From Psoroptes ovis (Eukaryota > Arthropoda > Arachnida > Sarcoptiformes > Psoroptidae), in NCBI GenBank assembly GCA_002943765.1, contig PQWQ01000006.1, forward strand, positions 2,728,001 through 2,792,000: a stretch of 64,000 bases of DNA, given 5' to 3'. The notes under the pieces are model-generated. The model did not search any database. It worked only from the letters and a program-made list of their open reading frames with translations, and was not told where the DNA came from. This document shows positions 1 to 12,639 of the stretch, in pieces. Numbering within the stretch: the first letter of the stretch is position 1; every line of letters begins with the position of its first letter. Made by a program: the position numbers and the translations under genes.

Positions 1-226
1 ATTACATAATACAAAAAAAATTATCGTCTATATAAATATAAGATGATGATCGAATGGCTAATGGTCAAATGGTAACGATAGGTGTGTAGGTTTACATCAA
101 AATTGTCAAATAATTCAAATAGTGGCAAAAGGGTAAAATGATTGAAAAAAAATTAGGAAAAATCATTGATTATTTGAAATATCATTGAATATCTGAAAAA
201 ACTCTCCCTCCTTGTTAGCGCTAAAA

Positions 227-3200
227 TCAATTATGACGATTATGGCGTTCAGAATTACGCTGAATCGTTTTTTTATTTTTCATTCGACGATTTTGAAACC
301 AAATTTTTACTTGTCTTTCAGTCAAATTTAAATTTCGGGCCAATTCCCAACGTTTTTGTTTTGATACATATTGATTGAATAGAAATTCTTTTTCCAGCTC
401 CAATGTTTGAAATTTTGAATATGGTTTACGTTTTTTTCTTGTCGATATATGATGATGATGATGTTGATGGTGATTATTTCGATTATTACCAGTATTCGTA
501 TTTCCACAACTGGTTGTCATTGGTGTTGTCGATGATAGTGATGATGATGTTATACCAATTTGATGATCAATATTTGATGTTGATGATGATAATGAACCTG
601 CTGATGATGATGCAGATGATAATGGTGTCGACGATGTTTGATGTATTTGATGATGATTATTTAAATTCGATATATTCGATGTATTCATTAATGTTGCCGT
701 GTGATGATTATGATATGAATGTGCATGATGATTATTCGTAAAATTATTTGTTGATTGTGAATGTAATGAATGATTAACGTGTGATTGTGGATGATGAAAT
801 TGATGATGAATACTTGTATGTTCATGATGTGAATATGGATTATGATGTGTATGATGATGAGGATTCAAAGGGGTAGATGCCATCAATCCACTACTCGTAT
901 TACCATTTGGCCAATCAAATCGATCATTCCCGACCATATGATGATGGTGATGATTTCCCGACACTGGATTCGATGTAGCTGCCGCATGATGTAGTAATGC
1001 AACTTGATGTTGTAATACAGCGGCTGCTGCAGCTGAATGCGAATGATGATGATGATGGTGATTAGTTGCGGCTGCCGCAGCAGCAGCCGCTGCAGCTGCA
1101 GCTGCTGCAGCATGATGATGATGATGACTTATCAATGTTGTATCGCCTGTGGCTGTTGATGGTACTAAAATTTGATCATACAAAGATAATAATAATAATA
1201 CATGACAATTAGGTAATTGTATCATAAAATTCAAAAAACATAATTCGATTCGATTTACAGAATTTTTCAGATTTTTATTTTCTTGATTTTATTACCGTTT
1301 TAACATTAGTAACAACATCGAACAAACAAACAAATATTTAGATATGTGATTTGATTTGATTTGTCAAGTTAAACATACGCACTCACAGCTAGAAATGATC
1401 TATAAAAATACAGCAGCGAAAGGTCATGACCATTAGATAATAATTTTTGCTTGTTTCGGTCATCGAAGAAAATGAAATGGAAATGAATGAAATTACTCAA
1501 AGGTCATAAATGCATTTGAAAAAAATTTAGCCTAAAAAATAGACCAAAATAGAATGGACAATGTCCATTTCAAATAAATAATTATTTATTGTATAACAAC
1601 AAACAACCAAATAAATAAACAATTGTCAAATTAATTGACATAAAAATGCCGCTTTTTATGATCCAGAAACATTGAGTAAAATTAGAGCAAAATCTATTTT
1701 TAGGCGCAAGATGGGTACCGCGATGACCTATGGAGCAGCAAAAAGAGCAAAAACAAACGTGCTACGAGCAGAACAAAAGACCAATGACCAACGATGAGAA
1801 CCCCAATGGTAATGATAGTTTAAAACGCGAGAAATTTTACAGAAATGGTTTTATTGCATGAAAAAATTGTTATCAATTGAAAATGATTGAAATTGAAATG
1901 AAAATTTTTTCCATTACTTTTGATGATCATCGCATAATAATATGTGTGCGGGCGTGCATGTGGCCTATTGGTCAATGTGATTGGAATGATTTGTGTTCAG
2001 TCAAAATGAAAAAAATTGTTCGGGTTTTATTGAAATTTTCAAAGCCATCACACACCTACTCTGGTGAAACACTTGGACACCTCAAAGACACAAGCTGCCC
2101 ATTGTGAGACTGTGCAGAAACTGAGCAAGGTAAAGGGCAAAGAAAGGAGAATAGGCTGAGGAATAGGTCGAAGAATGGATCAAAGCGAAAAAATGACCTT
2201 ATAATATTCGACCGAATTCTATTTTTGGACTTGATAAATTCATGAAAATTTCAAAAATTTATTTCAAAATATTTACATAAATAAAATCAATTGTACTGAG
2301 CAATTTACTATGCTTATATTCAAATTACATACTATGTCAAAATATTACATTAAAATTTGAAAAATAAACCAAAAAATTTTATGATCTTCGCCACAAAGCT
2401 TTGAATCGAAACTTTAAATTCAATGAAATTAATTTTCATTAATCATACTAATGGAATTTTGAATATTTCTTCAAATAAAGGAGAAAATCAAGGAATTCTT
2501 AGGATTCATTCATTTATGATTCATGATTTTTCATGATTTAAATGATGAATTCATCATTTAAATTTTTTGCAATTTTCAAGAAAATCTCTGATAAATCAAA
2601 AAAAGTGGAAAGATTTTGCACTCAAATAATTGAATCCCTTTTAAACAAAATCAATTTGACTAATGAATTCGATTGATTGAGTTTATGTTCATTTGAATGA
2701 AATTGAATCAATTAAATGCATTATTATGATTCACATTCGAATCTATGAATGGTGCATCAAAACCAGACATTTTCGTTGTTTGTTATTTATTTTTATTGTG
2801 TAATTCATTTGTTCGTATGAAAATATTGAACAGAACTGAACCTAAATTGGGTGAACTGAATTTAAAAATAAATATTTCGATTCGAAATTGACTAAAAATC
2901 AACCAAAATGAATTCGCTTGATTGAAATAAACAGAATAGAATGAAACACGCTAAGGTCGTAAAATTTTTGCTTTGTTCAGTTTGTTATTTCAATTGCTTC
3001 AACTGCAAACATTTCAATACATTTGGAAAATTTCGAAAATTTTAATTTTCTTAAACACTAAAATTCAAATTGAAATAAAAACCGAAAAACAGTGCATGTT
3101 TAATTGAAATTTTTGAATTTTTTTCTATGATTTAGATCAATTCTATTCATACAATTCATGCATTTCAAAACAAATTTAAGGCAAATATTCTCAATGTATG

Positions 3201-3319
3201 ACCGTAATTCGGATCGAATTCATTCAACCAACGAATTGAATAATAATTTGGGATTCTAAAGTTGAAATTCTGCAAAATTTGAAATTGAATGAAAAAAGAC
3301 TAATTAATAAGTTTTTTAT

Positions 3320-3358
<39 letters not shown>

Positions 3359-6300
3359 GTTGGTTACCAAACCAACAAATGGTCAAATTTAAATGAAGAA
3401 TTACGGAATGATTTTCGAAAACAATATTTCCGGAACAAAGCATTGACATTTGACCTGAATTATTGAATTCTTTGCACATTCGGTGGAAATTACCGTCCGT
3501 TTCTCGGGAAGTTTTCGCTCTCACACAGGGGTTCAACCTCACTCAGAGTTTTCACTGTTAGATAATCTTCAACACGAATCTCATCCGAAATTATGTTGTT
3601 TTTATAATTATATATTTTTGAATATGAAAAACGAATGAAATGAAATGATTTTGAAGCCATGATGATGATCATTGGTCCAGTGATATGGTAAAAATCATGA
3701 TATGATATGATATGATCACATTCAACCTACGGTTGAAACGAACAAACGTCCCAAATTTCATGACCTGTGTGATATGAATATTTTTTCGTTGCTTTCAAAT
3801 GTATTTTCGTGTATTTACAGCACATTAAATTGTATTGATCATACATGAAAACACATTTACACGCACAAACACACACACGCATTTGAATATCATTTTTGGC
3901 TTGGTTTGGCCTGCCATTTTATGACCATTTGTTTATCATCCCTATGCGTTCCCTATTTTCGTTATCATTATGTTATTGCCATGAATGGAATCATATCATC
4001 TTCCATTTCGATGATGATAACATGATGATAATGGACAAACTACACAAGCGATTGTCATTGGAAATTGCGATTTTTCTCCGATATATCTTCGATCTTCGAT
4101 GTTCGTTCTATGTCCATGAAGTCATTTTTTCCGATGTGTAAATGTCATCAATGAAACTAAATAATTTAAGATTAATTCAGTTTTACGAGATAATTTAGAT
4201 TATTTCAATCATTTCAAAATTGTAGACGATTTGTACGATGTGCTCACATCGATTAGATTGCGTGTGAATTGATTTTGCTCATATCAATATTTTCAAATTT
4301 TAGATCGAAGATGGTCAATAAAGATATTTTCAGGCATCTTCCAAGGCTATCATTTTGTGGCGTATTCGTTTCGAGTCATGAAGAAGCTCCTAAGATATCG
4401 GACGATCAAATGGTCACAAATGGACCACAAACGCCCACAATTTTTAAACAAAAATCACACAAAATGACTTGAATCATCGCCTGATTTCATCAAAATATAG
4501 TCAAGATCAATCATTGATAGTGAAATTATTCTCAGAATTCAAACCAGGAATTTTCGACCACAATAACCCTTTCAGCTATCCTTTCAAAACATCACGTTTT
4601 CCGAAAATCATAACCTTCATCTTTCATGATATGATCAGTCTGCTGCTTCAGTTTTCTATGTTAAATATTCAAATTTTTGAAGAAAAAATATTTCAAAAAA
4701 AACAACAACAAAAAAACTATAAAAAAATGAGCGTTTCACAGACTCTGTTACCACATATGTTACACATAGATAAACCTAACTATAAATAAATAAAGAGATT
4801 TTTGATTCGTTAAATTCGTAACATACAACCTCGAAAATATTTGAAAAAACATCTGCCATTTTTATCAAATTTTTTCACATTTTCCTATTCACAACAACTG
4901 TAACACTATTCATAAGTAATATTATTATAATCAGTATTATTACTTAACCTGAAAGCGAAATCATTCATATAAGTAATGACGATGATTATTATTTCCCATG
5001 ATTTCTTTGAACAAAATTTTTTCTTACTTCATTACTTACAATCATTAATGACATAATCTCGTTTCTCAAAGTCGGCTAGACGCTATATTCTGCTTGCTGA
5101 TATGATGTGTCGATGCTGTCGATATGTTTGCTCTTAGTCAGTCAGAGCCCTGCGGGAATTGAAATTCTAATCACGAAGTTTTTTTTTGATTGTTTTATGT
5201 GTTTTTTTGGCTGCATTCTTCATTGAATTCATCCATACACTAACACACACACTCGTATTATCATCAACAACAAACATGAATTTGAGCAAAGATTTTCATG
5301 TTTTTTTTTCTAATTTATTTCGTTGCTTAGTGCATATACATCACACATACACATCATTGCACATTCGAGACACTATCAATTTTTTGGTGAAGTTTTTCTT
5401 CAGCGAAAGTTTCTCGAAAGGTATTAGAAACTTTACGGAAAACATTGAAACAGATGCCAAGTAATCTCGCATCAAACAACAACAATCAGAACCTTAACCT
5501 CAAGCCTTAACCCTTTCAAAGGTCTTGAATTTGAACGAATTTTCTTACTTGACATTTGTCATCTGATATTTTCGTTTCAAATCCGAAGCATCTTACCTGA
5601 ATTCGTTGCCGAATTATCATTGTTGCTGGCGCCAGTTGCTGCGGAGGTTGTATCATCAACATTATCATTCGTATGTTCATTATTATCATCGCTATTCGTG
5701 GTTATCGTAGCATCATTGGCTGTCGATGGCTGATGCTGTTGTTGATTGACGATCGGTGCCACAGTTTCTGCAATTGTTGTAAGTGATTTTACGTGAACAT
5801 TACGATTATCTGAATTATTATTATTATCGTCTGATGATGGTGCTGCTGTTGGTGGTGGTGATGACCATTGTTGAAATTGTTGTTGATGATGATCACTTTG
5901 ATTATTTAATTGTATGGCTGCCGATGATGTAGCAGCCATACGTTGGATTGCTGTATGATAAGGTAATGTCGTCGATGCTGATGTTGATGATGCGTTTTGA
6001 TCCATTGAAAATGACGAAATAGGATTCACGGTTGTTGATGATAATGATTGCGGTTCGATTTGTGTTGATTCATTGTTCATTTTTAAACTATATAAATGTT
6101 CATTTGTTTGATCTGATTTGAGACCGTAAAGATGATCATTTCGGGTTTGATGATGATGTGAATGAGCATGATGATGATAAGGATTAGTATAACCACACCA
6201 TGCAGCTGATGCAGCCGCAACTTGATTTACAGCATGATGTGCTGCAGCTGCAACAGCAAATGATGCAAATGGATCATTTGCCATTTGATGATGATGATGA

Positions 6301-7100
6301 TGAGAATGACTTGATGCATATGGATTAGGATGATGATGAGCATGATGTGTGTGTGGTGATGGATTCGAACTTGATTGACCAACACCCACAACACCACCAT
6401 TTATCATTGCGGATGCATCATATGAATTTGACCAGAACGACGATGATGATTTCAATGACGAAGATGACGAAGAAGTAGATGACGATGATGCACCGATCGA
6501 TGAATTACCAATGCCACCACCGCTAATATTGGATGCTTGTTTATTACGACTAGCCACTGAAGCTAATGCAGCAGCTGCTGCCATTTCATTTGATGATGCT
6601 GATGATGATGACGGCCCATATGAACCGTATGATGACGAATATGATGAAGAATTTAAATGACTATTTATCAAATTGGCATTTATATTGTTATTATTTGAGC
6701 TTCCTTGAGCTGAGATTCCGTTTCCTAACAGATTTTCAATGATTCGAATTTAAAATAACAATTATTTCGATTTTTCTACTTCAAATTCTGGATGTTTAAA
6801 TCTAATAATCAAAAATAAAAATCAATACATACCATTCATCGATGATGAGGCTGAGGTATAAATATCAAAATCATAACCAGTCGGCGTTGTTAATGATGAT
6901 AATGCTGCTGATGATGATGATGATGGCCAAACTGATGATACTGGTGGTGGTTGTGGTGGGGAATTTGTTGATCTAATCGGCACCGATGATGGTGGCGGCG
7001 GCAGCATTGGCGCCGCTGAAACAAGACCACCAACATTGTTGATGTTACCAGTTGTTAGATTATTATTGCTTAATTGTGAATCGCTGGAACTTGAACGCAT
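227..7100 (-). CDS. Abd-B: Abdominal-B homeodomain transcription factor, complete three-exon CDS
   Basis: Posterior Hox transcription factor that specifies posterior segment identity in arthropods; acts in the nucleus. Exons on the minus strand: 7100-6833 (ATG at 7100), 6724-5597 and 1164-227 (stop 229-227). All junctions are GT-AG and phase 1/phase 1 (G|GTATGT..TTAG|GA and G|GTAAGA..TTAG|TA), giving about 777 aa. The homeodomain is at about residues 705-764 (genomic 269-448). It carries the Abd-B signature RKKRKPYSKFQTLELEKEF, the YVSKQKRWELARNL segment and recognition helix KIWFQNRRMKNKK, with only 13 residues after it. I see no intron inside the homeobox. Exons 1 and 2 encode low-complexity Ser, Ala, His, Asn and Pro regions, including a conserved-looking AAWCGYTNPY segment. 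Exon 3 begins with Ala and His runs followed by an FDWPNG tryptophan motif. The homeodomain is unmistakable; the assignment of exons 1-2 rests on phase match, orientation and composition. Additional 5' non-coding exons cannot be excluded. Confidence 0.95.
1690..2190. promoter_or_regulatory. GC-richer island in Abd-B intron 2, candidate enhancer or internal promoter
   Basis: Hand counts on the 60-nt rows starting at 1681, 1741, 2041 and 2101 give 40-50% G+C, against roughly 25-30% in surrounding DNA. The patch lies 0.5-1 kb upstream of the homeobox exon on the gene's strand. Two ATTGG (inverted CCAAT) pentamers occur near 1965-1985. A 76-codon plus-strand ORF overlaps it but shows no domain. 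Drosophila Abd-B uses several promoters to make isoforms that differ at the N terminus, so an internal promoter is a reasonable but unproven reading. Confidence 0.3.
2536..2563. repeat. Perfect 28-nt palindrome
   Basis: The left half ATTTAAATGATGAA (2536-2549) is followed directly by its exact reverse complement TTCATCATTTAAAT (2550-2563), centred on GAATTC. Symmetry breaks immediately outside (G versus T). It lies in Abd-B intron 2. It may be a symmetric protein-binding site or simply an AT-rich cruciform-forming sequence. Confidence 0.9.
3321..3357. repeat. T37 homopolymer
   Basis: An uninterrupted run of 37 T on the plus strand in Abd-B intron 2. Read on the minus strand it is A37, so it could be the tail of an old retroposed copy or a mononucleotide microsatellite. 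I found no obvious target-site duplication. Confidence 0.95.
3697..3715. repeat. Short TATGA microsatellite
   Basis: Three exact tandem TATGA units at 3701-3715, preceded by a partial ATGA unit, in Abd-B intron 2. Confidence 0.7.
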
Positions 7101-7830
7101 TTTTGAGATTGAGAATTGAGATCTTTTGTTACATTGAAAAATGTTCGGTGGTCTGTGGTTGCAAGACCAAAAACAAACAAATGATAATCAATGAAAATGA
7201 ATAATTATCAATGAGGATCGATTGATTTGAACCGATTCTCAAATACGCAAAACAAATCAGGCAGCACATTCATGAACACACATGTCGTCGATTGTTGATA
7301 ATGTAAACAAACAAATTTTATGAATGGCCACAACTGAAATCGGTCGATGATTAATCAATTGATCATGTTTCACATTGAATACAAAATTACATAAGAATTC
7401 CATAAAATCACATCAAAAATTAATTAATTTAGATTAATGATGATAATAAAAATGGTTTATGGTCTTTTTCACTCTTCTTTCATGCAGAATTACATTGAAG
7501 AATTAATATCATTCAATTCAAATAATTCAACACGATATTATAATTTAATATCATAAATTCAAAATGGTAAACAAATAAATAAACACAATAAAAAATTCGA
7601 GAAATTTTGACACAATGTTTTTTCTCATATGTTAAAAATAATAAATAAAAACAGAAAAATAATAAATAAAATTTCAAATTCAAATTAATAAAAATTTAAT
7701 TACAAAAATGATAATAATGATAATAAACGTAACGGTTTTTATGAATGATTATTCTCATAAAATTGAATTATTTATTATCATCATTTGATTACATTAGATG
7801 ATGATGCCATCAAATACCATGTTGATGTTA

Positions 7831-7878
7831 ATAATGGTAATAATGATTATCATCATCATTGATTATTATTACCATTAT
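7831..7878. repeat. AT-rich inverted repeat, 17-nt arms
   Basis: Arm 7831-7847 (ATAATGGTAATAATGAT) pairs with 7862-7878 (ATTATTATTACCATTAT), with a single mismatch and a 14-nt loop. It lies about 730 nt upstream of the Abd-B start codon. It could form a hairpin in RNA or a cruciform in DNA. Confidence 0.8.
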
Positions 7879-10429
7879 CATCAAAGATGATGACCACAAA
7901 ACATAAATTTTTCTTGATTCAACGAAAACATTTTCTAATTAAGAAATAAACATTAATATCATCAATGATGATAATGAAGATGACGAAGAATTGTATTGAA
8001 TAAATGTTAATGGTGAATATGATGATTATAATTTCTCTCATACACTTACACATACACACCAACACACTGAGACAACATCTCTCTCTTCTTGCTGATTTCT
8101 AATGAAGAAAATGATAAATTTTTTATTTATAAAATCAAATCAAATAAAATAAAAGAGAAATCATAAAATTTTACAATCAAAACAATTCAAAATTTAAACA
8201 ATTTAAAAATTAAGAAAAATAAAATTCAAAAATGTCGTAATTAGACCATGTAGATTGTGTTGATAATAATAATAATGGTAATGATGATTATATATTTTAA
8301 ATATCAAAACACTACCGGTGTTTGATGGATTTTATTTCATTTCATTTTTGATTATTTTTCACAGAAATCATATTCTTGAAACAATAAAATTAAATGAAAT
8401 TAAATTAAATTTGAATTTATTTGTTTATTAACAAATTTTTTAATTGATGAATGATAATCGTCATAATAATTGTAACAATCATGAATGGTTTATGATATCA
8501 CTGGTGTTTATGATCATTGTTTATTGGTTTATTTATTTATTATGCTTTTTTGATGACCACAAACAACAAATAAATGATACATTCACTGGAAGAAAATCAA
8601 TCAAAATTTTATGAATTCATAATAATAACTAAATAAATGTAAATAATGATGATGATGATAATAATAATAAAAAAATCCTTTCAACAACACCAATAACACC
8701 ACAGCATTTACAGGTTGTCAATTATGTAATAATAATAACATTATTACGATTATTATGATCATCATAAACATTTATGATTATGATCATCATCAAAATTTGA
8801 TGGTGATGATGATGATCATCATCTTAGTTAATGATGATTACAATTAAAACATAGAAACTTTTGAAATAAAAAACTTTTATTTTTTGAAATTGAAATTTCA
8901 AATAAAATTGAAATAGATTCAAATGAATAAAATGCAAATAAAATGCGCAAGAATATCAAATATAATTTTTTATTTGAAATTTTTCTTTGGTATTATTTTT
9001 ATTTCATAGTTTCATAGCTTCATATATGTTTTATTTTCATTTTTTATTTCATTTTTATTTTTGTTTATTCATAGATTTTTTTGATTTTTATATTGCTTTG
9101 GTTGTCGCTGTTGTTCACAATAGAGCTGCTTCTACAAATAAATAAATTTGAAAATATACAGAGAAGAAGAATAAGATAATACACAGACAAACAGCAACCA
9201 AACAACCAGCGAAATACTTTGAATTATGTTGATTGGAATGAAACATTGATATTTTTAAATATCTATGAATATACAAATAGTAATTATGCGTATATAATGC
9301 TGATATTGACGAAGAATCATGCATTGATATGTATGCACATTGATATTTGTGAATGATATCCATGATAGCATACACGATGTATACAACAGAACAATATATA
9401 CTAAGATAAATAGATACACAGATATACCAAATACAGGAATATAAACACAATCATGTATATATGTCTCTAATATCGACAATAAAAATAATAGAAAATTTTT
9501 ATTCACATAATATTACGCAAAACAGTTGAAACTAACACACCAAAACAACAACAAGCGCACACCATAGTACATATAGCACATAAAAAAGTATATTTTACAA
9601 TTTATTTATTCCTTATTTATTGGTTGTGGGTGTTGATAATAGTAATAAATTTTTAATGACGCATCGATATCATCATCAATATCGCTCGTCCCCGCGATTC
9701 CTTCCAAATTCTTAATTTCCAAGTTTTCTATTTGGAATTCTTAATTTTTTGACTCACTAAATTTAATAAATTCATTGAAAAAGTCATGTGTACATATCAT
9801 GTTGATTGTTAAATGATGTATTTCTAATGCATTTTCACTGCTGCTGTTGATGGCTGTAAATAATAATTACATTCATTCATTAATTCATAAAGAATTCATT
9901 CATCGTAGAATATTGAAAAGAATCGTCGTCAATAAAATTTGTTTATTTTTTTTGAAAATTATTCTCCATTTAAAATACATTCAATAGATGTAAAAAGCGT
10001 AATAAAACTTTTATGGAAATTCTTTACTTCAGTTTCTTTGAATATTTTTTTATTTTTCTTATATGAATGAAAACATTGATCATATTATTATTAAGTTTAT
10101 TGGAAATAAAAATTTATTGAATTGAATACACAGAACACCAACAATATTAACAACAACAAACCAAGCAAGCAACCAAAAACAACATAAAAAGCGTAAACAA
10201 AGTATACAACAAAAAACAAAACTAATTTCAATGAACAACAACAAAATAATAAAAAAATGATTCGAACAAACGAAGAAGACTTTTTGGTTTATGCCAAACC
10301 TTGATTTTAAGAAAATTTTTAAACAACTGAATGGAAGATAGAAAATGAAACATGGAAGAAAGGAGATGGTAATCGGGTGAAAATTGTTGGTGGAAAATCA
10401 GCTAAATGAAATCAGTGAAATGAAGCCAA

Positions 10430-10930
10430 AGCAGCAGAGATGAAACACGAAAATCAACCAAACAACCATCGACCAGCCAGCCAACCACTGTGCAAGTTTC
10501 TAAAACCTTTTTTCCGATCTTTTGATGGCTGTTTTTCGGGGTTGCAGCTGTCAGTATGGCCAATGTCGATACACACATACCACATATCATGCATGGACAT
10601 CTTTGGATTGTAGCATTTTTTATGGCGAATTTCACTTCAATTCTCTCTTTGCAAATTTTTATCGTTTTTTGCTGCATTTTCTAATGTCGATTTCATTCAA
10701 TTGACATCGTTACTTATATGCCAGATATATAAATAATATGCATCAAATACATAAGAAAAATGAATGATATTGAAATCAATGTTTTTGGTCGAAGAGGAAA
10801 TACACGCACATGGACACGTACGGACACTCGTTTCAATGATATCATTGAAGGTCCCTGAATTTCATTCTCATAGGTGGTGCTGGTGTCGTGGATCTTCTGA
10901 GGGGCGCAAGGAGAGTTTAGAGAAATTTTT
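10430..10930. promoter_or_regulatory. Pair of GC-richer islands upstream of Abd-B, candidate regulatory DNA
   Basis: The rows starting at 10441, 10501, 10801 and 10861 count 43-52% G+C, against about 25-30% nearby. No coherent ORF explains this. The second patch includes a perfect 18-nt palindrome at 10832-10849 (TTCAATGAT then ATCATTGAA). Location 3.3-3.8 kb upstream of the Abd-B start fits an enhancer, an upstream promoter or a non-coding exon, none of which can be confirmed from sequence alone. Confidence 0.3.
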
Positions 10931-12420
10931 TGGGAAAATTTCCAGAAATCATCAGAACCGATCGATCACTTTTCATTTTATTGAAATATTTTCATATCCC
11001 TATAATCTCAGTATTCAAGGAGAAATATGAAAAAAAATGAATCATCTGAGCATCTAAGCATTTGAATCATTTACATCATTTAAAACACCCTGGTAAAACG
11101 ATGTCTAAGGATTAGTTTTTGATTAGGATACGACCTTGTCAAGCATCATCGTCGTGTTGGTTAGTTTTCATTATTTTCATTCAAAATGGTCGTAATTTTT
11201 CTGTTTTGTTTCATTTTCATTCGATGATAATAAAATCAAATTGAAACCTAACCAATCTGATGATAATGATAATCATTGTAACCATTTTGTTTGAAATAAA
11301 ATAAAATGAAAAAAAATTACACTCGAATTATTTATTTATTTATATTCAAATACAATGATTTCATTTTCCATTCCATGGTTTTATGTATTTTATGCCATTT
11401 ATTTTTCATTTCAAAAAAGTTGTAAAATTTGATAATAAAATTTTCGATGCTTTTATGCAACCAAAGATAGTATGGTATTATTAGAGTCGACAAAATTTTT
11501 CAACCAAAACTTGGTCATCGCTGGTGAATTTAGTTGGTCGATGAGTTTGATCAATTTGCTCCGTGAACGATCAGAAAAATGGTGATTTCGAATGATTTTC
11601 TGACCAAACAAATCCTAATGTTGGTGCCTAATTTGGAATTTAGACCAATGTTTATTACTGGAAAAACATCAAAGCATCAACGAAATCATCATCCAAGAAA
11701 AAAGAATCAATTTCAATGGCTTTAATTTCATTGAAATTACATTGAAAAATGTCATAAAAATTAGCAACATCTTCATACATTCATAATGATTGAAATACTT
11801 CAAAGTTTTCAAATATTTTCTAAAAGAAATTCTTAGAATTCTCCAAGTTTTCCCCCATGCAACACCACCACCGCCTAAGACATTGATATTGGAATTTTCG
11901 CTGTTGATCTCGATAAAGATGTTAAAAAACGCTTGTAAAAATGATAATGAAATCATTTCATCGGTTTATTGTTCTTGGAAAAATGTTTGGCATTTCACTC
12001 ATGTTTTATCATCATTGCTCGTTCCACTATCGGTGAATATTGAACCTAATCACCATCATCATTATTATCATCGGCAGCAGCAGCAATGATCTCGATCAAA
12101 TGGTCGTAAGGATCGTCAATTTTTCATCTTTTTTTATTGTTTTTCTTCACCTTTGATGGTATGCTGATTATCAATGAAACAAAGCGGAATTAACAATCAA
12201 AACATTCATTGAATAGGGTGATAATTTTATTCAATCATAAATCATAACTTTTCGCTGAATCAATTTTCATAGTTATAAACAAAATGTTCCGAAAAATATA
12301 GGTAAAAATAAAGGAAAAAATTTTCGATTGTCAAATAGGGATAGTTTGCTCGAAACAAATTTGTTTCCATTTCCATTTTAATGACACTGATAATGTCGAA
12401 TAAAATCGACTAATGAACAA

Positions 12421-12639
12421 ATGAATAAACAAAATTTTGCGACAAAATTCAACCAATTACAACAACGAAAACGTCAACAACAGCCAAGAATATTTATGAT
12501 AATGCAAATTTTAGCTTTCGCTGTTGTTGTTTATGTCTGTTTATCAGGCTATTCGGCTGGCAATTTTAGACATAATTTAGACATTATTTGCGTAATTATC
12601 ATTTTGTTTTTTCATTTATATTTGATGACGGATGAATGA
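12421..12639 (+). CDS. Weak small ORF, 72 aa, possible membrane or secreted peptide
   Basis: ATG at 12421, stop at 12637-12639. The N terminus is Gln- and Lys/Arg-rich and is followed by a hydrophobic segment IFMIMQILAFAVVVYVCL (about residues 24-41). A second hydrophobic segment lies near residues 55-68. This resembles a signal or transmembrane peptide, but T-rich DNA encodes hydrophobic residues by chance. I see no family, no clear donor site and no neighbouring exon. More likely spurious than real. Confidence 0.15.
   Translation: MNKQNFATKFNQLQQRKRQQQPRIFMIMQILAFAVVVYVCLSGYSAGNFRHNLDIICVIIILFFHLYLMTDE

Larger units (their letters stand above)
1165..5596 (-). other. Abd-B intron 2, 4.4 kb
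   Basis: Bounded by donor GTAAGA (reading down from 5596) and acceptor TTTTAG (ending at 1165). It is unusually long beside the 52-172 nt introns of nearby genes. It contains no convincing coding sequence; the small ORFs on both strands have no recognisable domains or phase-consistent splice partners. It does hold GC-richer patches at about 1.69-2.19 kb and 5.05-5.16 kb, a perfect 28-nt palindrome (2536-2563), a T37 tract (3321-3357) and a short TATGA microsatellite. Long Hox introns often carry enhancers or alternative promoters; that role is inferred here. Confidence 0.85.

Noticed and set aside
403..741. Asp/Met/Tyr-rich ORF on the plus strand
   Set aside because: Exact antisense of the His/Asn-rich Abd-B homeobox exon; its composition is a mirror of CAT/AAT codons.
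883..1113. Leu/Gln/Ile-rich ORF on the minus strand
   Set aside because: Alternative frame of the Abd-B Ala/His runs.
1877..2107. 76-codon plus-strand ORF in the GC-rich island of Abd-B intron 2
   Set aside because: No domain, no splice partner, no supporting upstream context; the island itself is noted instead.
9115..9506. Tyr/Ile/Cys-rich ORFs of 83 and 111 codons on the minus strand
   Set aside because: Two overlapping frames of TATA/ACA-type repeats; hydrophobic by composition, no domain.
11669..12089. Overlapping ORFs of 95-99 codons on both strands
   Set aside because: Neither shows a domain, and start context and codon pattern look like background AT-rich DNA.
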